A stretch of DNA of 64,000 nt. Origin: Panulirus ornatus. Lineage: Eukaryota > Arthropoda > Malacostraca > Decapoda > Palinuridae. Position numbers and translations under genes: made by a program. The notes under the pieces were generated by a model, which was not told the DNA's origin, ran no database searches, and saw only the letters and a program-made list of their open reading frames with translations. The stretch is from the NCBI RefSeq assembly GCF_036320965.1, contig NC_092242.1, forward strand, positions 61,868,020 to 61,932,019, given 5' to 3'. This document shows positions 12,330 to 43,395 of the stretch, one piece after another. The stretch's first letter is position 1, and the number at the start of each line of letters is the position of its first letter.

Positions 12330-12698
12330 AGCAGCAGTATATCCGTAAGTATATCAGTAAGTATATCAGTAAGTATTTCAGTAAGTATATCAGTAAGTAT
12401 ATCAGTAAGTATATCTGAAAGTTTATCTGTAAGTATATCTGTAAGTATATCTGTAAGTATATCTGTAAGTATATCTGTAAGTATATCTGTAAGTATGTCT
12501 GTAAGTTTATCTGTAAGTATATCCGTAAGTATATCTGTAAGTATATCTGTTAGTATATCTGTAAGTTTATCTGTAAGTATATCTGTAAGTATATCTGTAA
12601 GTATATCTGTAAGTATATCTGTAAGTATGTCTGTAAGTTTATCTGTAAGTATATCAGTAAGTTTATCTGTAAGTATATTTGTAAGTATATCTGTAAGA
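12330..12698. repeat. 12 bp minisatellite, about 30 copies
   Basis: The unit is GTAAGTATATCT or a close variant (TCA, TTT). The period is a multiple of three, so both strands stay open (SISV repeats on plus). Every unit contains a GTAAGT donor consensus on the plus strand. Confidence 0.93.
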
Positions 12699-13530
12699 CA
12701 GAGGAGGTTGAAGACGCGCAACGTCGCCAAATGTAGATAAGAAATAGTTTAAGTAGATTTTCCTTATTCAAGTCATCTAAGAACAGTAGATGAAGAGAAC
12801 TTCTCTTTTTTTCCTTGGCATACCTAATGAGTTCCTCTCTATAATGAGAGACTAGAGGGGCCCTAAATATGCTAATTAAAAGAAGAAAAAAAAAATGGCG
12901 CAACATTCTCTTTTACTACAGCCATTACACAGGGTCGAAGCGGATGTAAAAAGTATATTTAGAATTTTATCCAAAGTATATACGAGTGAAAAGTCTATGG
13001 CATCTGTCGTTGTAGAGGCGCCTGCTGATGAACTGGAGGTCGATGTGCCATTGCAAATAATCTGAACAAATTTGGAACTCACTGAAAGTTGAGAATACAA
13101 ATGAGTTTGAGTTTGAAATTTATGGAATAAATAGATAGAACTTCGTAGAAGCGCAGAGGAAAATGGTCAGGATTTTTGGGTGCTTCATGACTGGGGTGGG
13201 GAGGAAGCCATTCAAATAATGTACTTTACGTAAATGCAGCGACGAAAGAATAATTTTAGCACTAGATTAATACTTAATTATCAGAAGAAAAACGCTGATA
13301 TAATCATTCATAGATATTCACTACTGCTTTTTATCATATGACTTGAAGAACAAGAACAATAGAGAATAATATGATGGAGAAATAATGGGCTTAAAAAGGG
13401 TATTGATATTAAAGGAACTAATTTTGATGACCTGGTTCAATACAACTGATTGTCACCTAATTATTCGACTGTGTTTACTCGATACAACCCAGCGGCAAAT
13501 GGGAAGATAGTTAATGAGTACAGACAGACA
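12699..13530. other. Intergenic, no gene seen
   Basis: A 74-codon minus-strand open frame (12876-13100) has no features I recognise. Otherwise AT-rich unique sequence. Confidence 0.4.
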
Positions 13531-13535
13531 GTTAT

Positions 13536-13580
13536 ACATACATACATACATACATACATACATACATACATACATACATA
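13536..13580. repeat. (CATA)n microsatellite
   Basis: About 11 copies of CATA. Confidence 0.92.
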
Positions 13581-13865
13581 AGATGGGCAGGAACTGAAGT
13601 ATGTGGCCATATAAGTATATGGCCCTGATATATATGATGGTTGTAGGGACCTTTGGCATGAAATGACACTCCCTGGTGATATCAGCCAGTGTCTCAAGAT
13701 GACACCAAGGGCTCTGTCACCCACCCCACCCACCAGGACACACTCATCATCCCTAGTGTTTACTAAATGTGGAACAGAACGGGACTAGAATATCATCCTC
13801 TTCGCCAACACAGATAGTATGTTGATAGTTTAATCTTATTTCTCTTGTATTTCTTTGTCACTGTC

Positions 13866-14190
13866 TCGTCTTTGTTTGGTCTTTGCCTCGTGGTCCTTGT
13901 TTGGACTTTGTCTCGTCATTGTTGGGTCTATGTCTCGTCCTTGTTTGGTCTTTGTCTCGTCCTTGTTTGGTCTTTGTCTCGTCCTTGTTTGGTCTTTGTC
14001 TCGTTCTTGTTTGGTCTTTGTCTCGTCCTTGTTTGGTCTTTGTCTCGTCCTTGTTTGGTCTTTGTCTCGTTCTTGTTTGGTCTTTGTCTCGTTCTTGTTG
14101 GTTCTTTGTCTCGTCCTTGTTTGTTCTTTGTCTCGTCCTTGTTTGGTCTTTGTCTCGTCCTTGTTTGGTCTTTCTCTCGTTCTTGTTCTC
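13866..14190. repeat. 22 bp minisatellite, about 15 copies
   Basis: The unit is TGTCTCGTCCTTGTTTGGTC plus TT, with C/T and G/T variants and a few single-base losses. The period is not a multiple of three, yet several frames stay open because the unit has no stop in either strand. Confidence 0.92.
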
Positions 14191-14409
14191 GTCTTCTCCT
14201 GCAGTTCCATCTTGCCTCGAGCCCTCCTTCTTCCTCGCTCCCACACTTGTTGCTTCCAAGAATTCTGGAAGGTCTCGTAAAGTGTGGATGCGGCGCTGGT
14301 GAAGCTAGCCACACACATATATATACCACGCAACATCTCCCTATTTTTAACTCAGCCAACCGGAGCAGCGTGTTTTATAACTTCCTTGTGTGTCTATGTG
14401 CGTGCGTGC

Positions 14410-14410
<1 letters not shown>

Positions 14411-14466
<56 letters not shown>
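14411..14466. repeat. (GT)n microsatellite
   Basis: About 54 bp of GT followed by a short CTGT run. Confidence 0.92.
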
Positions 14467-14499
14467 TACCTGTCTGTCTTGTCTGTCTGTCTGTGTCGT

Positions 14500-15590
14500 C
14501 TTAGGAGCACAAGCCATCGTCCCATCCTCAAACTTCCATTGGGTTTTTAACAGTCATGGATAACCAAGTCGTGATGTGGTGGTGTGGTGAGGAGGAGGAA
14601 GGGAACATCAAGAATGGGACGCATAGCCATGAAACTTCACTACGACTGAGCTGAGTGAAGAGTGCGGTAATGAACGAGCGAGAGAGTGAGTGAGTGTGTG
14701 GGGAGCACAGAGTGCGTTTATGGGTACAGGTAAATGAGGGTAATCACTGACAACACTTATACCAGACTCTTGCCCTCTCTAAATGCCCAGAACGGCCGTC
14801 ATTACCTTCACGACTCCATAAGTACAATTACTGACTGTGGTTGTTTGCGTCTGTGTAACTCCCCGTTCATAGCTCACGGTGAGGGAGGTTTACACTAGTA
14901 GGACCCCACCTCTTGAGCATTATGTGTATTAATCATACACCTTTCTAAGCTTCTGTATGATTACTGTATTGATCTATGTTGCTATAATTCCGTAGCTATA
15001 CATGTCATGCATTTGTGACATGAGCCCTTGGATAGGGGAGTACGAGGATATCCTAACCTCAGGGTCCTCCTTCAGAGGGTAGTCCTAGGTAATCCAAACT
15101 TTAGGGTTATCCTTCCATGAGGTAGTACTAGGTAATCCTAACCATAGGGTTGTGGTTAGAGGGCGTAGCACTAACCGGAATATCTTATCTTGTCATTCTC
15201 AACTATGTTTCATTATGGAACGTTGGGATGGTGTTGAATCCAATTCTTACTGTTGAATTTCTCTGGAGGAACATGACCTGGCGTCTGGTGGAGTGATCGC
15301 TAAACATAGGGTCTTCAGTGCTGAGAATCTTATGGATGGGTCCGTGCTGGAAGCGATGGACGTTTGTAGTTTCTTGCTCTCTGGTTTCTTTGAAGTTCTC
15401 AGGATGTCATTCTTGGTCTTCTGTCCTTGTTACACTTGGTCTTCCAGGACCCCCTCGAGCCCCTTTCACCTTTTGGTTTTCCAGGATGCGTCGAGTCCCT
15501 AAGACCGCATTTTGATCTTCCAGGACGCTTCCATTCTCTGTCACTCTTGGTCTTCTAAACTCGACCGACTTCAGACACATTGCTTTCTAT
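14500..15590. other. Region upstream of Shaw exon 1, no gene seen
   Basis: Contains two or three copies of a ~35 bp repeat with GGTAGTCCTAGGTAATCC (15045-15145) and scattered GGTCTTCCAGGAC motifs (15415-15550). A promoter may lie here, but I see no confident core element. Confidence 0.35.
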
Positions 15591-15594
15591 TCAA

Positions 15595-15885
15595 TGATTC
15601 TGTCATTGCAGGACGAACCTGAAGCCAATTATTTACTATTCGAGGACAGACTTAAAGCCAGTAGTTTGTTATTCCAGGAATGACCTAAGGGCCAAAAACT
15701 CTTCATTCCAGAATGGACTTAAAGTCAGTAATCTATCATTCCAGGAGGACGACTCTAAAGCCAGTAATATTGTTTTCCAGGACAGACCCAAAAGCCAATG
15801 CTTTGTTATTCCAGGCTGGAGCTAGGAACTTGTTCTTCCAGTATGGTCTCTCTATCCAGTCTCTCGTTGTTCCAGGATGGTGTTG
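15595..15885. repeat. Degenerate ~41 bp repeat with TTCCAGGA motifs
   Basis: About seven copies share ATTCCAGGA, then a GAC(C/T)TAAAGCCAGTA-like stretch. The motif ends in CCAG after pyrimidines, so each copy carries a weak acceptor-like sequence. It lies 200 bp before the Shaw start codon. Confidence 0.75.
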
Positions 15886-16015
15886 GAGAGCCTTAGTTCT
15901 TGGTGGTGCTGGTGCCTGAGGTGATGAGGAGGAGAGAACAAGCATGGTGAACCAGAGGGTCAAAAAGCCGGTGTGGCGTCATGATGGTGAGCCACAACTC
16001 CCCCAAGAGCCCCGG

Positions 16016-16084
16016 TGAGCCCGTGTGACGTCCCCCTGGGTGAGCCCCTGGGTGAGCCCACTGGGTAAGCCCACACCCAACGCC
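16016..16084 (+). promoter_or_regulatory. Shaw: 5' leader of Shaw, with in-frame stop and donor-like repeats
   Basis: A TGA at 16016-16018 is in frame with the ATG at 16085, with no other in-frame ATG between, which fixes the start. The start context GCCATGG has G at -3 and G at +4, a good Kozak match. The leader contains a short tandem repeat of CTGGGTGAGCCC-like units, so several GGTGAG or GGTAAG donor-like hexamers occur just before the start codon. The transcription start and promoter are not visible to me. Confidence 0.6.
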
Positions 16085-34237
<18,153 letters not shown>

Positions 34238-34741
34238 AGGCGACCGCAGACAACCTCGCCCTCCACCCATCCATAGTAAGTAGTGATTCATCAACAATTG
34301 TCCATCTTTCTTTATGATTAATGACAATTTGGTGCCAGTAATGTCTACACCTCATTCCACTGTAGGTGTGGCGTTTACCAGTATATAGAGAAGTTTGATC
34401 AAATCACCAAAACTACATTAAATAATATCATCTAGTGTACTGGGATATTCAGGGTGTCATGTATGTGGTATGATAACAGAGGGAGTTATCTGCTTATCTT
34501 TGTCAAGCTAATCTAAACCAACGTCATCAATAGGAGTACAAAAAATGTTGCTTTCCTTAGAATTAGAAAGACTGAAAGCACTGCCTTCATTGTCATCAAT
34601 AAGAGCAATAGAGTTGCTTTCATTATAATCCGTAAGAGTAATATAACTGCTTTCAATTTCATCAATAAGAAAGAAAAATGTTTTCATTGGACAAAGTACA
34701 CGACCACACACCCATAATGTAACGCTTTCTTTCCCCAACAG
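34238..34741. other. Shaw: Probable 3' UTR and possible 3' intron of Shaw
   Basis: A GTAAGT donor at 34276 and the acceptor at 34740-34741 could define a 3' UTR intron. A GAATTAGAAAG and CATCAATAAGAG-type irregular repeat is present (34525-34680). No confident polyadenylation signal in this part. Confidence 0.35.
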
Positions 34742-34854
34742 TTGAGACGGTCGACACTCCCCCTGACGAGCCAACGACCACAGAGCCCCAGGTGACCCTA
34801 GTCGTTCCTCACAGGTCGTCCATCACCACTCTCCCAAAGTTAGATAGTCCTTGA
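34742..34854 (+). CDS. Shaw: Possible alternative C-terminal exon of Shaw
   Basis: A strong acceptor (CTTTCTTTCCCCAACAG) is followed by an open frame in phase 1 that ends with TGA at 34852-34854. It encodes ETVDTPPDEPTTTEP and about 21 more residues, ending LDSP. Phase 1 matches the donor of exon 9 and a cryptic donor inside exon 11 at 33863 (TCAG|GTATGG). It could equally be 3' UTR, joined from the GTAAGT at 34276. No database check was possible. Confidence 0.4.
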
Positions 34855-35620
34855 GACGACCTCAGTGACCAGATGATGACAAGATGCCTCAGGTCGTCTA
34901 GTAAGGCGTAAGTCTTAGACTAAAAGACGACGACTTTTCCCTCAAACGCCATTTCGCTTTACCCAGAGAGTCGTCCAACCTGAGCGGGGTTGTGGGGCCT
35001 TGAAGACACGACCCGCTTTCCCCCCCAAAAAAAGAAAGAAACCTCCTTAGCCTCGCCCAACGGGTCGTCCACCAACCAACCACCCGTCCTCTCATATTGA
35101 TAACCGCTTGATGGGGTCCATCTTCATGTGTTTAGTCGCACCTTACAGTCGAGTGCGTGTCCCCTCACCAACGAAACCTTGAGTGCGTTACACAGCTTCA
35201 TCCAACCTTAAATGCATTATGCAATGTGACCCACTCAGCCCCCTACAGGATCCAGGTAACACTATAGTGTCTACGGCTCTGCAGGACTGGAAATAATTCC
35301 TCTGGCAAGACACTAAAGCTTTGGACTTTTCCTCTACCATACGATCTATTTCAGTAAAGATGAACCAACACTCGCTCTCAATGGAAGTTTGATTGCTCAA
35401 AATACTCCAATGGAAGTACAGGGAATTTGCGGGACACTCTCGAGTTCCTGCTTGAGACGATTATTGAATAATTTAGATAGATAAAGCAGAGACAATGATC
35501 AGAACAAGATGATCCATTTAACCCTTGAGGATAGTGCGTGTATGTGTGTGTGCGTGTGTCTCCCGTCTGCGTCCGTGCCTTGTAGCGACGGTCTTGTTTA
35601 GTAACACTGTCATTTTGACC
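34855..35620. other. Sequence 3' of Shaw, no gene seen
   Basis: No exon recognised. I found no AATAAA in a convincing position close to the last exon. Confidence 0.35.
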
Positions 35621-35862
35621 CACGACGGAGAGACAGAGCAGCAGTACCCACGTCCCTCTCCTGATGGGAGAGACAGAGCAGCAGTACCTACGTCCCTCTC
35701 CTGATGGGGGAGGTAGAATAACAGTCCCCACGTCCTCTCCTGATGGGGGAGAGAGGGCAGCAGTCCCCACGTCCCTCTCCTGATAAGGGAGAGAGGGCAG
35801 CAGTCCCCACGTCCCTCTCCTGATAAGGGAGAGAGGGCAGCAGTCCCCACGTCCCTCTTCCC
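35620..35862. repeat. ~40 bp tandem repeat, 6 copies
   Basis: Units contain GAGAGGGCAGCAGTCCCCAC and GTCCCTCTCCTGATGGG, with small variants. Confidence 0.9.
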
Positions 35863-36855
35863 TAATGGAAGTAGAAGGGAATGGGTCCGTCTATTCAGTC
35901 TCGACACATTTGGACAAGTGGAGGAAAGAATGGAGCCCATTTATATGTTCTCAGCACTGTTGTATAAGTGGAGTCAGTGAAAAGAGTCCACCCAAACAAT
36001 CTTGGTTAGTGCGTGTGAATGGAAAGGTGAACAGACAAAATACAGACCTATGTTACAGACCTATATATAGACCTGGTGGAGAAATGCGTCTTCTTTATTC
36101 GTCTCCAGGCAATGAATGAAGTGAATAATGGAAAAACAAAATGTATGAGAAACTCCTAAGGTTCAATGTCCAGAAAAAAAAAAAAACATATGTGCAGTGC
36201 TTAAGAACAAGAGAATTTACGTAATGAGGCGATTTCTAAAAACTGCTGTGAAGACAGTGTTTGCCAGCATTAGCTTCAAAGAGTGAGGAGATGTTTGAAA
36301 TTAAAATTGGGATTATGTCCTCGTACAATGGAAGCTCTAAAGAAAAGAATAAAACCATAAAATCTAAGGTAAATGAAACCTACGTGTGTGTGTGTGTGTG
36401 ATGTTTAGACATTTAGGAAAAGTTGAAAAAAAGGAAGAAAACTGTGTTTACATGAGTGTGTTAAAAGGATTAAATCAAGTAACTTATCCCTCTAAATGAA
36501 TGGAAGCCAAGCATGGATGAGAACAAGATAAGTGCATCGAGGTTTGAAAAGAAAACAAGAAAGGTGAACGTGATGACGTTATCTGCAACCAAGAAGGCGA
36601 AAATTGCCAGGAATTTTGTACACGTAAGCAAGTGAGGAGCAGGGACTCTGGAAGATCATATAGTGCTTACACAAGAGAGGATTACATAATAGGGTTACAG
36701 TTGGTAAGAAGTTCAGACGTTCGGAAAAAGTAAGATACATGAATGGTACGTGAGATGCTTTGCTGTGTGAGAGAGTGATTGAGTGTAAGGGCAGAGTGAA
36801 AGGCTAGAGTGAAACTACGTAATGCTCAGAATGACAGACTAAGAATGAGGTTACA
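35863..36855. other. Intergenic, no gene seen
   Basis: AT-rich unique sequence. An AATAAA occurs near 36348 but nothing links it to Shaw. Confidence 0.4.
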
Positions 36856-36857
36856 GG

Positions 36858-37033
<176 letters not shown>

Positions 37034-37056
37034 AAAACTGATTGAAAGATTATGAT

Positions 37057-37061
<5 letters not shown>

Positions 37062-37144
<83 letters not shown>
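37062..37144. repeat. (GA)n microsatellite
   Basis: About 83 bp of GA, close after the TA tract. Confidence 0.95.
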
Positions 37145-37148
<4 letters not shown>

Positions 37149-37799
37149 AAAGTGGAAAAAATCAACTAGAGGGGAAATTTCTGACGTACATAATTATCAT
37201 AAAAGTATTTTCCTACTTACTGTGAACAGTCGGCAAATTTGCTCTGTAAAGTATAATTATTTCCTACACATTTACTTGATAGTGTTGGGTACGCGCACAC
37301 CGCTTGGTCTCTGTGAAATATGTCACAGTCCTCGTCAAAACTAAAATCAAATATTACCAGAGAAAGAATACTCTATATATATACATATATATATATTTTT
37401 TGGCCTTGGTATGGAAGTGAATCTGATATTTGATCTCCATTAGGTATGTAACTCAGAGTACTTGTTGTTCCCTCTCAATGATATATCTCAGTGATGTGTA
37501 TTTTTCCTTTTTCATGACACAAAGGTGCTGCACAGATGGTCTATGATGCCAAGATGATAATAGGTGGTTCATCATAACCTGACTTTCTCGGTCATCCACT
37601 GAGAGAGTGATGTCGACATATTGGAATATGTCTTTCTTTGATAGTTACAGTTCGCTAGTTTGTTATATACTTACACTCAACTCCAGTGGTGACTCCAGTG
37701 GTGCTTTTTTTATAATATCATGGGGAAAAAATCCTTGTAAATACGTTGGGGTAAATGAGGGTAAATCCTAGGGGTGTATTGTTTTCTTTGGAGGGGGCC

Positions 37800-38210
37800 A
37801 GGTAAGTAGGTGTGTAGGTAGCTAAGTCGGTAGGTAGGTAGGTACATGGGCTGGTAAGAGGGCTGTAGTCTAATGGGATTACTTACTTGAGGTAGAGAGC
37901 AGGTCGACGAGGGTGAGGCAGGGTGATTGACTCACTCTGAGGGGAGCAGATCGCTGAGGGAGAGTAAAATTGACTTAAGCTGGGAGGGAGAAGGGCCGAT
38001 GGGAGGGAGGAGATGGGCATCTTACTGAGGCTGGGTGAGGGAGTTGGGAATGTATGTGGTGGGTGGATGGGGTAGGCTTGTCCCTCACAGTAGGGAGTCT
38101 GGCTAGCTGGCTGACTGGCTGGTTAGCTGGTCTGTTGGGTGGGCGATTGTCTGGCTGGTCAGTTGGTTGGCCAGCCGTCTGGATGGATGGTTGGCTAGCT
38201 GCTTGATCCG
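37800..38210. repeat. GGTAGGTA and GGCTGGCT-type irregular repeats
   Basis: TAGGTAGGTAGG near 37825 and a GGCTAGCTGGCTGACTGGCT stretch at 38098-38210. Confidence 0.65.
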
Positions 38211-38542
38211 AAGGGGATCTGGTCAGGAGGTGTGGGGTGGCAGAACCCCCATCAACAACCAGTTGATGAGGTCTGGCTGAGGTTAACTGAGGTTGAATGT
38301 GGTGAGGAAGGTGTGTGAGATCAGGGAGCAGATAAGGGAGGCTAAGGGAGGGCAGAGCGAAGATCAGCTAAGGAAGGAAGTGATGAGAAATAAGAGACAA
38401 GAAGTGAAAGAAAGACGAGAGACAAAAGAAAAACAAGGGAATACAGGGAGGAGAGGAGGTGAGTTTGAAAAGGAGAGAAGAAATGTAAAGAAATGAAAAA
38501 CTGCTTTGATAAAGGAGGTCTAGGGTCTACGTCATACATTTA

Positions 38543-39305
38543 GGATGTATGATGTCACCACGACTGTTTCGTGAGCACATGAACAGGGTGTAAGGGGGAT
38601 ATATGCAAGGGCCTTAGAGAGAAGGGAGGGTCTACGGTATGGTCGGGGTTGGAATGCGAGGGAGGTGAATCTGTCACTGTTTGCAGATGACACAGTTCAG
38701 GTGGCAGAATGAAGAGGAAAAACCCCTGCTGATGAAAGAGTTAGAATGAGTGTGTGTAAGAGGAATGTCGACAGTGAACGTAAGGTACTGAGATAGGGCA
38801 AGGGGTTTTGAGTGAATCGCTTGGTTCTATGTTTGTAAGGAGAGAACTTGGAGGAAGTGGAGTGCCTCAGGTATCTGGGATTATGTTGGCAGCAGATAAG
38901 ACTTTGGGGACGAGGTGAGTCATAGGGTGGACTACGAAGCTAAGGGCTTACGTTACTGCATGAAAGAGCGTGTGGAAGTGGGACCAATGTCTGCGAGGGC
39001 ATAGATGGGTATGTTTGAAGGTACAGAAGCCCCATTAGTATTGTTGTGGTGAACCTGGTATGACTGAGATGGCCGAGTGATTGAAATGTTATGGACATAT
39101 GGAGAGGAAGAGTGAGGAATGAGTAAGAGGATCCATATCTTAGAAATGGAGGGAACAAGGGAGGAGAGGAGGGAGAGACCGAGAAGAAGGAGGGAGACGG
39201 ATGGAGGGAATGCGCCTTTGGAGTGTTTAGGCCTGGGAATTAAGAAGAGCGAGAAGTCTGCGTTGGATAGACTGAACAGGATCGATGTTGTATATGGGGA
39301 GTAAC
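38543..39305 (+). pseudogene. Degenerate non-LTR retrotransposon reverse transcriptase
   Basis: In order on the plus strand, across frames: GCMMSPRLFREHMNRV (palm motif GCxMSPxLFxxxMxxV), REVNLSLFADDTVQVAE (catalytic F-ADD motif, 38666-38708), VCKRNVDSERK, LEEVECLRYLG (38855-38880), LKCYGHMERKSEE (about 39079-39117) and RRERPRRR (about 39165). This order is that of LINE-type reverse transcriptases to their C-terminal end. Many frameshifts and stops separate the motifs, so it is an old dead copy. Confidence 0.75.
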
Positions 39306-39402
39306 GTGCTATGAATGGGCTCAACAAAAGTGCATTAAGAGTAGAAGTTATCAATATGTAAGGCATTATATATGACAGCCAGGGAATGGGTATGTGCAAA
39401 TT

Positions 39403-40240
<838 letters not shown>

Positions 40241-40321
<81 letters not shown>
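40241..40321. repeat. (TA)n microsatellite
   Basis: About 80 bp of TA. Confidence 0.95.
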
Positions 40322-40324
<3 letters not shown>

Positions 40325-40500
40325 TTACCCAGGGGATGAGCGGCTGTTTCGAGAGGCCTATAAGATACTGTTCTCAATGTATATAGTATATTTATATTGA
40401 TATACTGTGATTTGTGTATCAAAATAAAAAGAGCTTACGTCCTTCTTATTCCTCATTATCCTGTGCAAGTCTGTCGATGCGTATGCAAAGGGGTCTGCCC

Positions 40501-40547
<47 letters not shown>
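40501..40547. repeat. (CT)n microsatellite
   Basis: About 46 bp of CT. Confidence 0.93.
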
Positions 40548-40549
<2 letters not shown>

Positions 40550-41490
40550 GATAGTACGGTGGTGTTGGGCAGCCACTGACGAGGGAGGCTACATAAATAC
40601 CCACTTTGGTACCGGCAGGCTTGAATACGGCTGCGCAGTGAGCCATCACTTCAGAGGCTGTTCAATACCACTCCTTTGCTCCAAGTACAGTGACCCCCTC
40701 TTCTCTCTCTACCTCATCCAGCTTCATACTATACCGTGAATGATAACAGGACGGGAAACTTCATCATATGGTTACGTCACGGGTAAGTTTACACCTTCCC
40801 TCAACAGTAACAGATCCAAGCGACAGATGGCGTTAGTAAACGTCAACAAACATTCTATCCTCACATGTTAAGTCTGTAGATACGAAAGCCAAGTCTTTCT
40901 CTATCGGAACCCCAAGCGTTTTCTTTGTGTTATTGCTTGTCTCTCATAGAACAGGGAAGTTATTATGATCTTGGTGAACAGAGCGAGGATGTAAATGGCC
41001 CGAAAGTAACAGCGAGAGAAGTTCTGGTGATACTGACATAGACATTTGGGACGCCAAACGCTTTAGGGAAGAAACAAACAACGACTCGATTTCTTGGACT
41101 AAAAATGACAAAAGAAGAAAGATCTTTGACTGTTCTCGCTAATACGTGATAAGAACGTACATACAAACTATCCTTAGAAGTGTTTAGAATAGAAATATTT
41201 ACCACAGAACAGGGAAAGTGATCAGATAGGGAGCAGTGTCATTATATGAGACAAAGAGGAAAGCAGTTTGGTCCAGATCAGAGCGATAGAAGTGTCATAA
41301 TAAGCATTTACCTACGATCGTGTTAGTTCAGCCTCTGGTCGACAGATGGCGCAGGCGTCAGCGTAGACTGCGTCTCCTGCTTGTTGTGGAGACAGCCAGC
41401 CATCTCTCAAGAGGTACCAACATGGCCCCTGCTCCCACGGCTGGCAGTATGTCCCCTGTTGCTAAGGGTACCTTCATATTCCGTACTCCA
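40548..41490. other. Intergenic, no gene seen
   Basis: Unique-looking sequence without recognisable coding content. Confidence 0.4.
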
Positions 41491-41494
41491 AAGG

Positions 41495-42750
41495 GTGATA
41501 ACACGTTCTCTACTCTCAGGGGTGATAACACGTTCTCTACTCTCAAGGGTGATAACACGTTCTCTACTCTCAAGGGTGATAACACGTTCTCTACTCTCAA
41601 GGGTGATAACACGTTCTCTACTCTCAGGGGTGATAATACGTTCTCTACTCTCAGGGGTGATAATACGTTCTCTACTCTCAGGGGTGATAATACGTTCTCT
41701 GCTCTCAAGGGTGATAACACGTTCTCTACTCTCAGGGGTGATAATACGTTCTCTGCTCTCAAGGGTGATAACACGTTCTCTACTCTCAGGGTGATAACAC
41801 GTTTTCTACTCTCAGGGGTGATAGTACGTTCTCTACTCTCAGGGTGATAACACGTTCTCTACTCTCAAGGGTGATAACACGTTCTCTACTCTCAGGGTGA
41901 TAATACGTTCTCTACTCTCAGGGGTGATAATACGTTCTCTACTCTCAGGGGTGATAACACGTTCTCTACTCTCAAGGGTGATAACACGTTCTCTACTCTC
42001 AGGGTGATAACACGTTTTCTACTCTCAGGGGTGATAATACGTTCTCTACTCTCAGGGATGATAATACGTTCTCTACTCTCAGGGTGATAACACGTTCTCT
42101 ACTCTCAGGGATGATAATACGTTCTCTGCTCTCAGGGGTGATAATACGTTCTCTACTCTCAGGGGTGATAACACGTTCTCTACTTTCAGGGGTGATAATA
42201 CGTTCTCTACTCTCAGGGGTGATAATACGTTCTCTACTCTCAGGGGTGATAACACGTTGTCTACTCTCAGGGGTACCAATAACACGTTCTCTACTCTCAA
42301 GGGTGATAACACGTTCTCTACTCTCAGGGGTGATAACACGTTCTCTACTCTCAGGGGTGATAACACGTTCTCTACTCTCAGGGGTATAAACGTTCTCTAC
42401 TCTCAGGGTATAATACGTTCTCTACTCTCAGGGGTGATAAACGTTCTCTACTCTCAGGGGTGATAATACGTTCTCTACTCTCAGGGGTGATAATACGTTC
42501 TCTACTCTCAGGGGTGATAATACGTTCTCTACTCTCAGGGGTGATAATACGTTCTCTACTCTCAGGGGTGATAATACGTTCTCTACTCTCAGGGTGATAA
42601 TACGTTCTCTACTCTCAGGGTGATAATACGTTCTCTACTCTCAGGGGTGATAATACGTTCTCTACTCTCAGGGGTATAAAGTTTCTACTTCGGGGGATAA
42701 CGTCTCTCTCTCAGGGGTGAAAAGTCTCTACTCTAGGGTGATAAAGTTCT
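41495..42750. repeat. 27 bp minisatellite, about 47 copies
   Basis: The unit is GGTGATAACACGTTCTCTAC plus TCTCAGG, with C/T (AACACG/AATACG), G/A (CAGG/CAAGG) and occasional one-base losses of G. It degrades towards the right end. Open frames with GDNTFSTLR repeats are artefacts that break wherever a G is lost. Confidence 0.95.
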
Positions 42751-42838
42751 CTCTTCTAATAAAATATAAAAATTAATAAAATAAAAATAATATAAAATAT
42801 ATATATATATATAAAAATAATATTATATATATATAGAT

Positions 42839-42848
42839 ACATAGATAC

Positions 42849-42920
<72 letters not shown>
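42839..42920. repeat. (GATA)n microsatellite, tail of the minus-strand SINE
   Basis: About 80 bp of GATA/GATACATA abutting the 3' end of the element at 42921-43070. Confidence 0.9.
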
Positions 42921-43070
42921 CAACTCCTAAGGGAGGATTAACGTGTGGATGGACTTTTGACTGACTGCCACAATCTGGATTCGAACCTATCTGCTCGACC
43001 CAGGGATGACTCATGAACACATCAAAGTCAGCAACGCTAACCTCTGTACCAAGGAGAGCCATGAAATTGA
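42921..43070 (-). mobile_element. tRNA-derived SINE, minus strand
   Basis: Read on minus, a Pol III A-box-like TGGTACAGAGGTTAGCGTTG is followed ~50 bp later by a B box GGTTCGAATCC, then a short body and a (TATC)n tail. It differs from the SINE at 2137-2262. This is an element and not a tRNA gene, as no cloverleaf forms. Confidence 0.6.
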
Positions 43071-43107
43071 CACATTTGTTTACTTTCACTTAGCTATGAC
43101 ACATACA

Positions 43108-43109
43108 TA

Positions 43110-43160
<51 letters not shown>
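43108..43160. repeat. (CA)n microsatellite
   Basis: About 50 bp of CA. Confidence 0.93.
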
Positions 43161-43161
<1 letters not shown>

Positions 43162-43231
43162 GCTGGCTCTGTGTGTCTGTTTCAGCTGCCCTTCCATGGT
43201 TTTCACCCACCAACCAGCCTCTCCCACCATG

Positions 43232-43395
<164 letters not shown>

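Noticed and set aside
12876..13100. 74-codon minus-strand frame with serine/threonine-rich stretch
   Set aside because: No homology recognised, no splice context and it ends in a poly-T-derived F run.
38293..38496. 67-codon charged frame (EREK-rich)
   Set aside because: It comes from purine-rich low-complexity DNA next to the RT relic.
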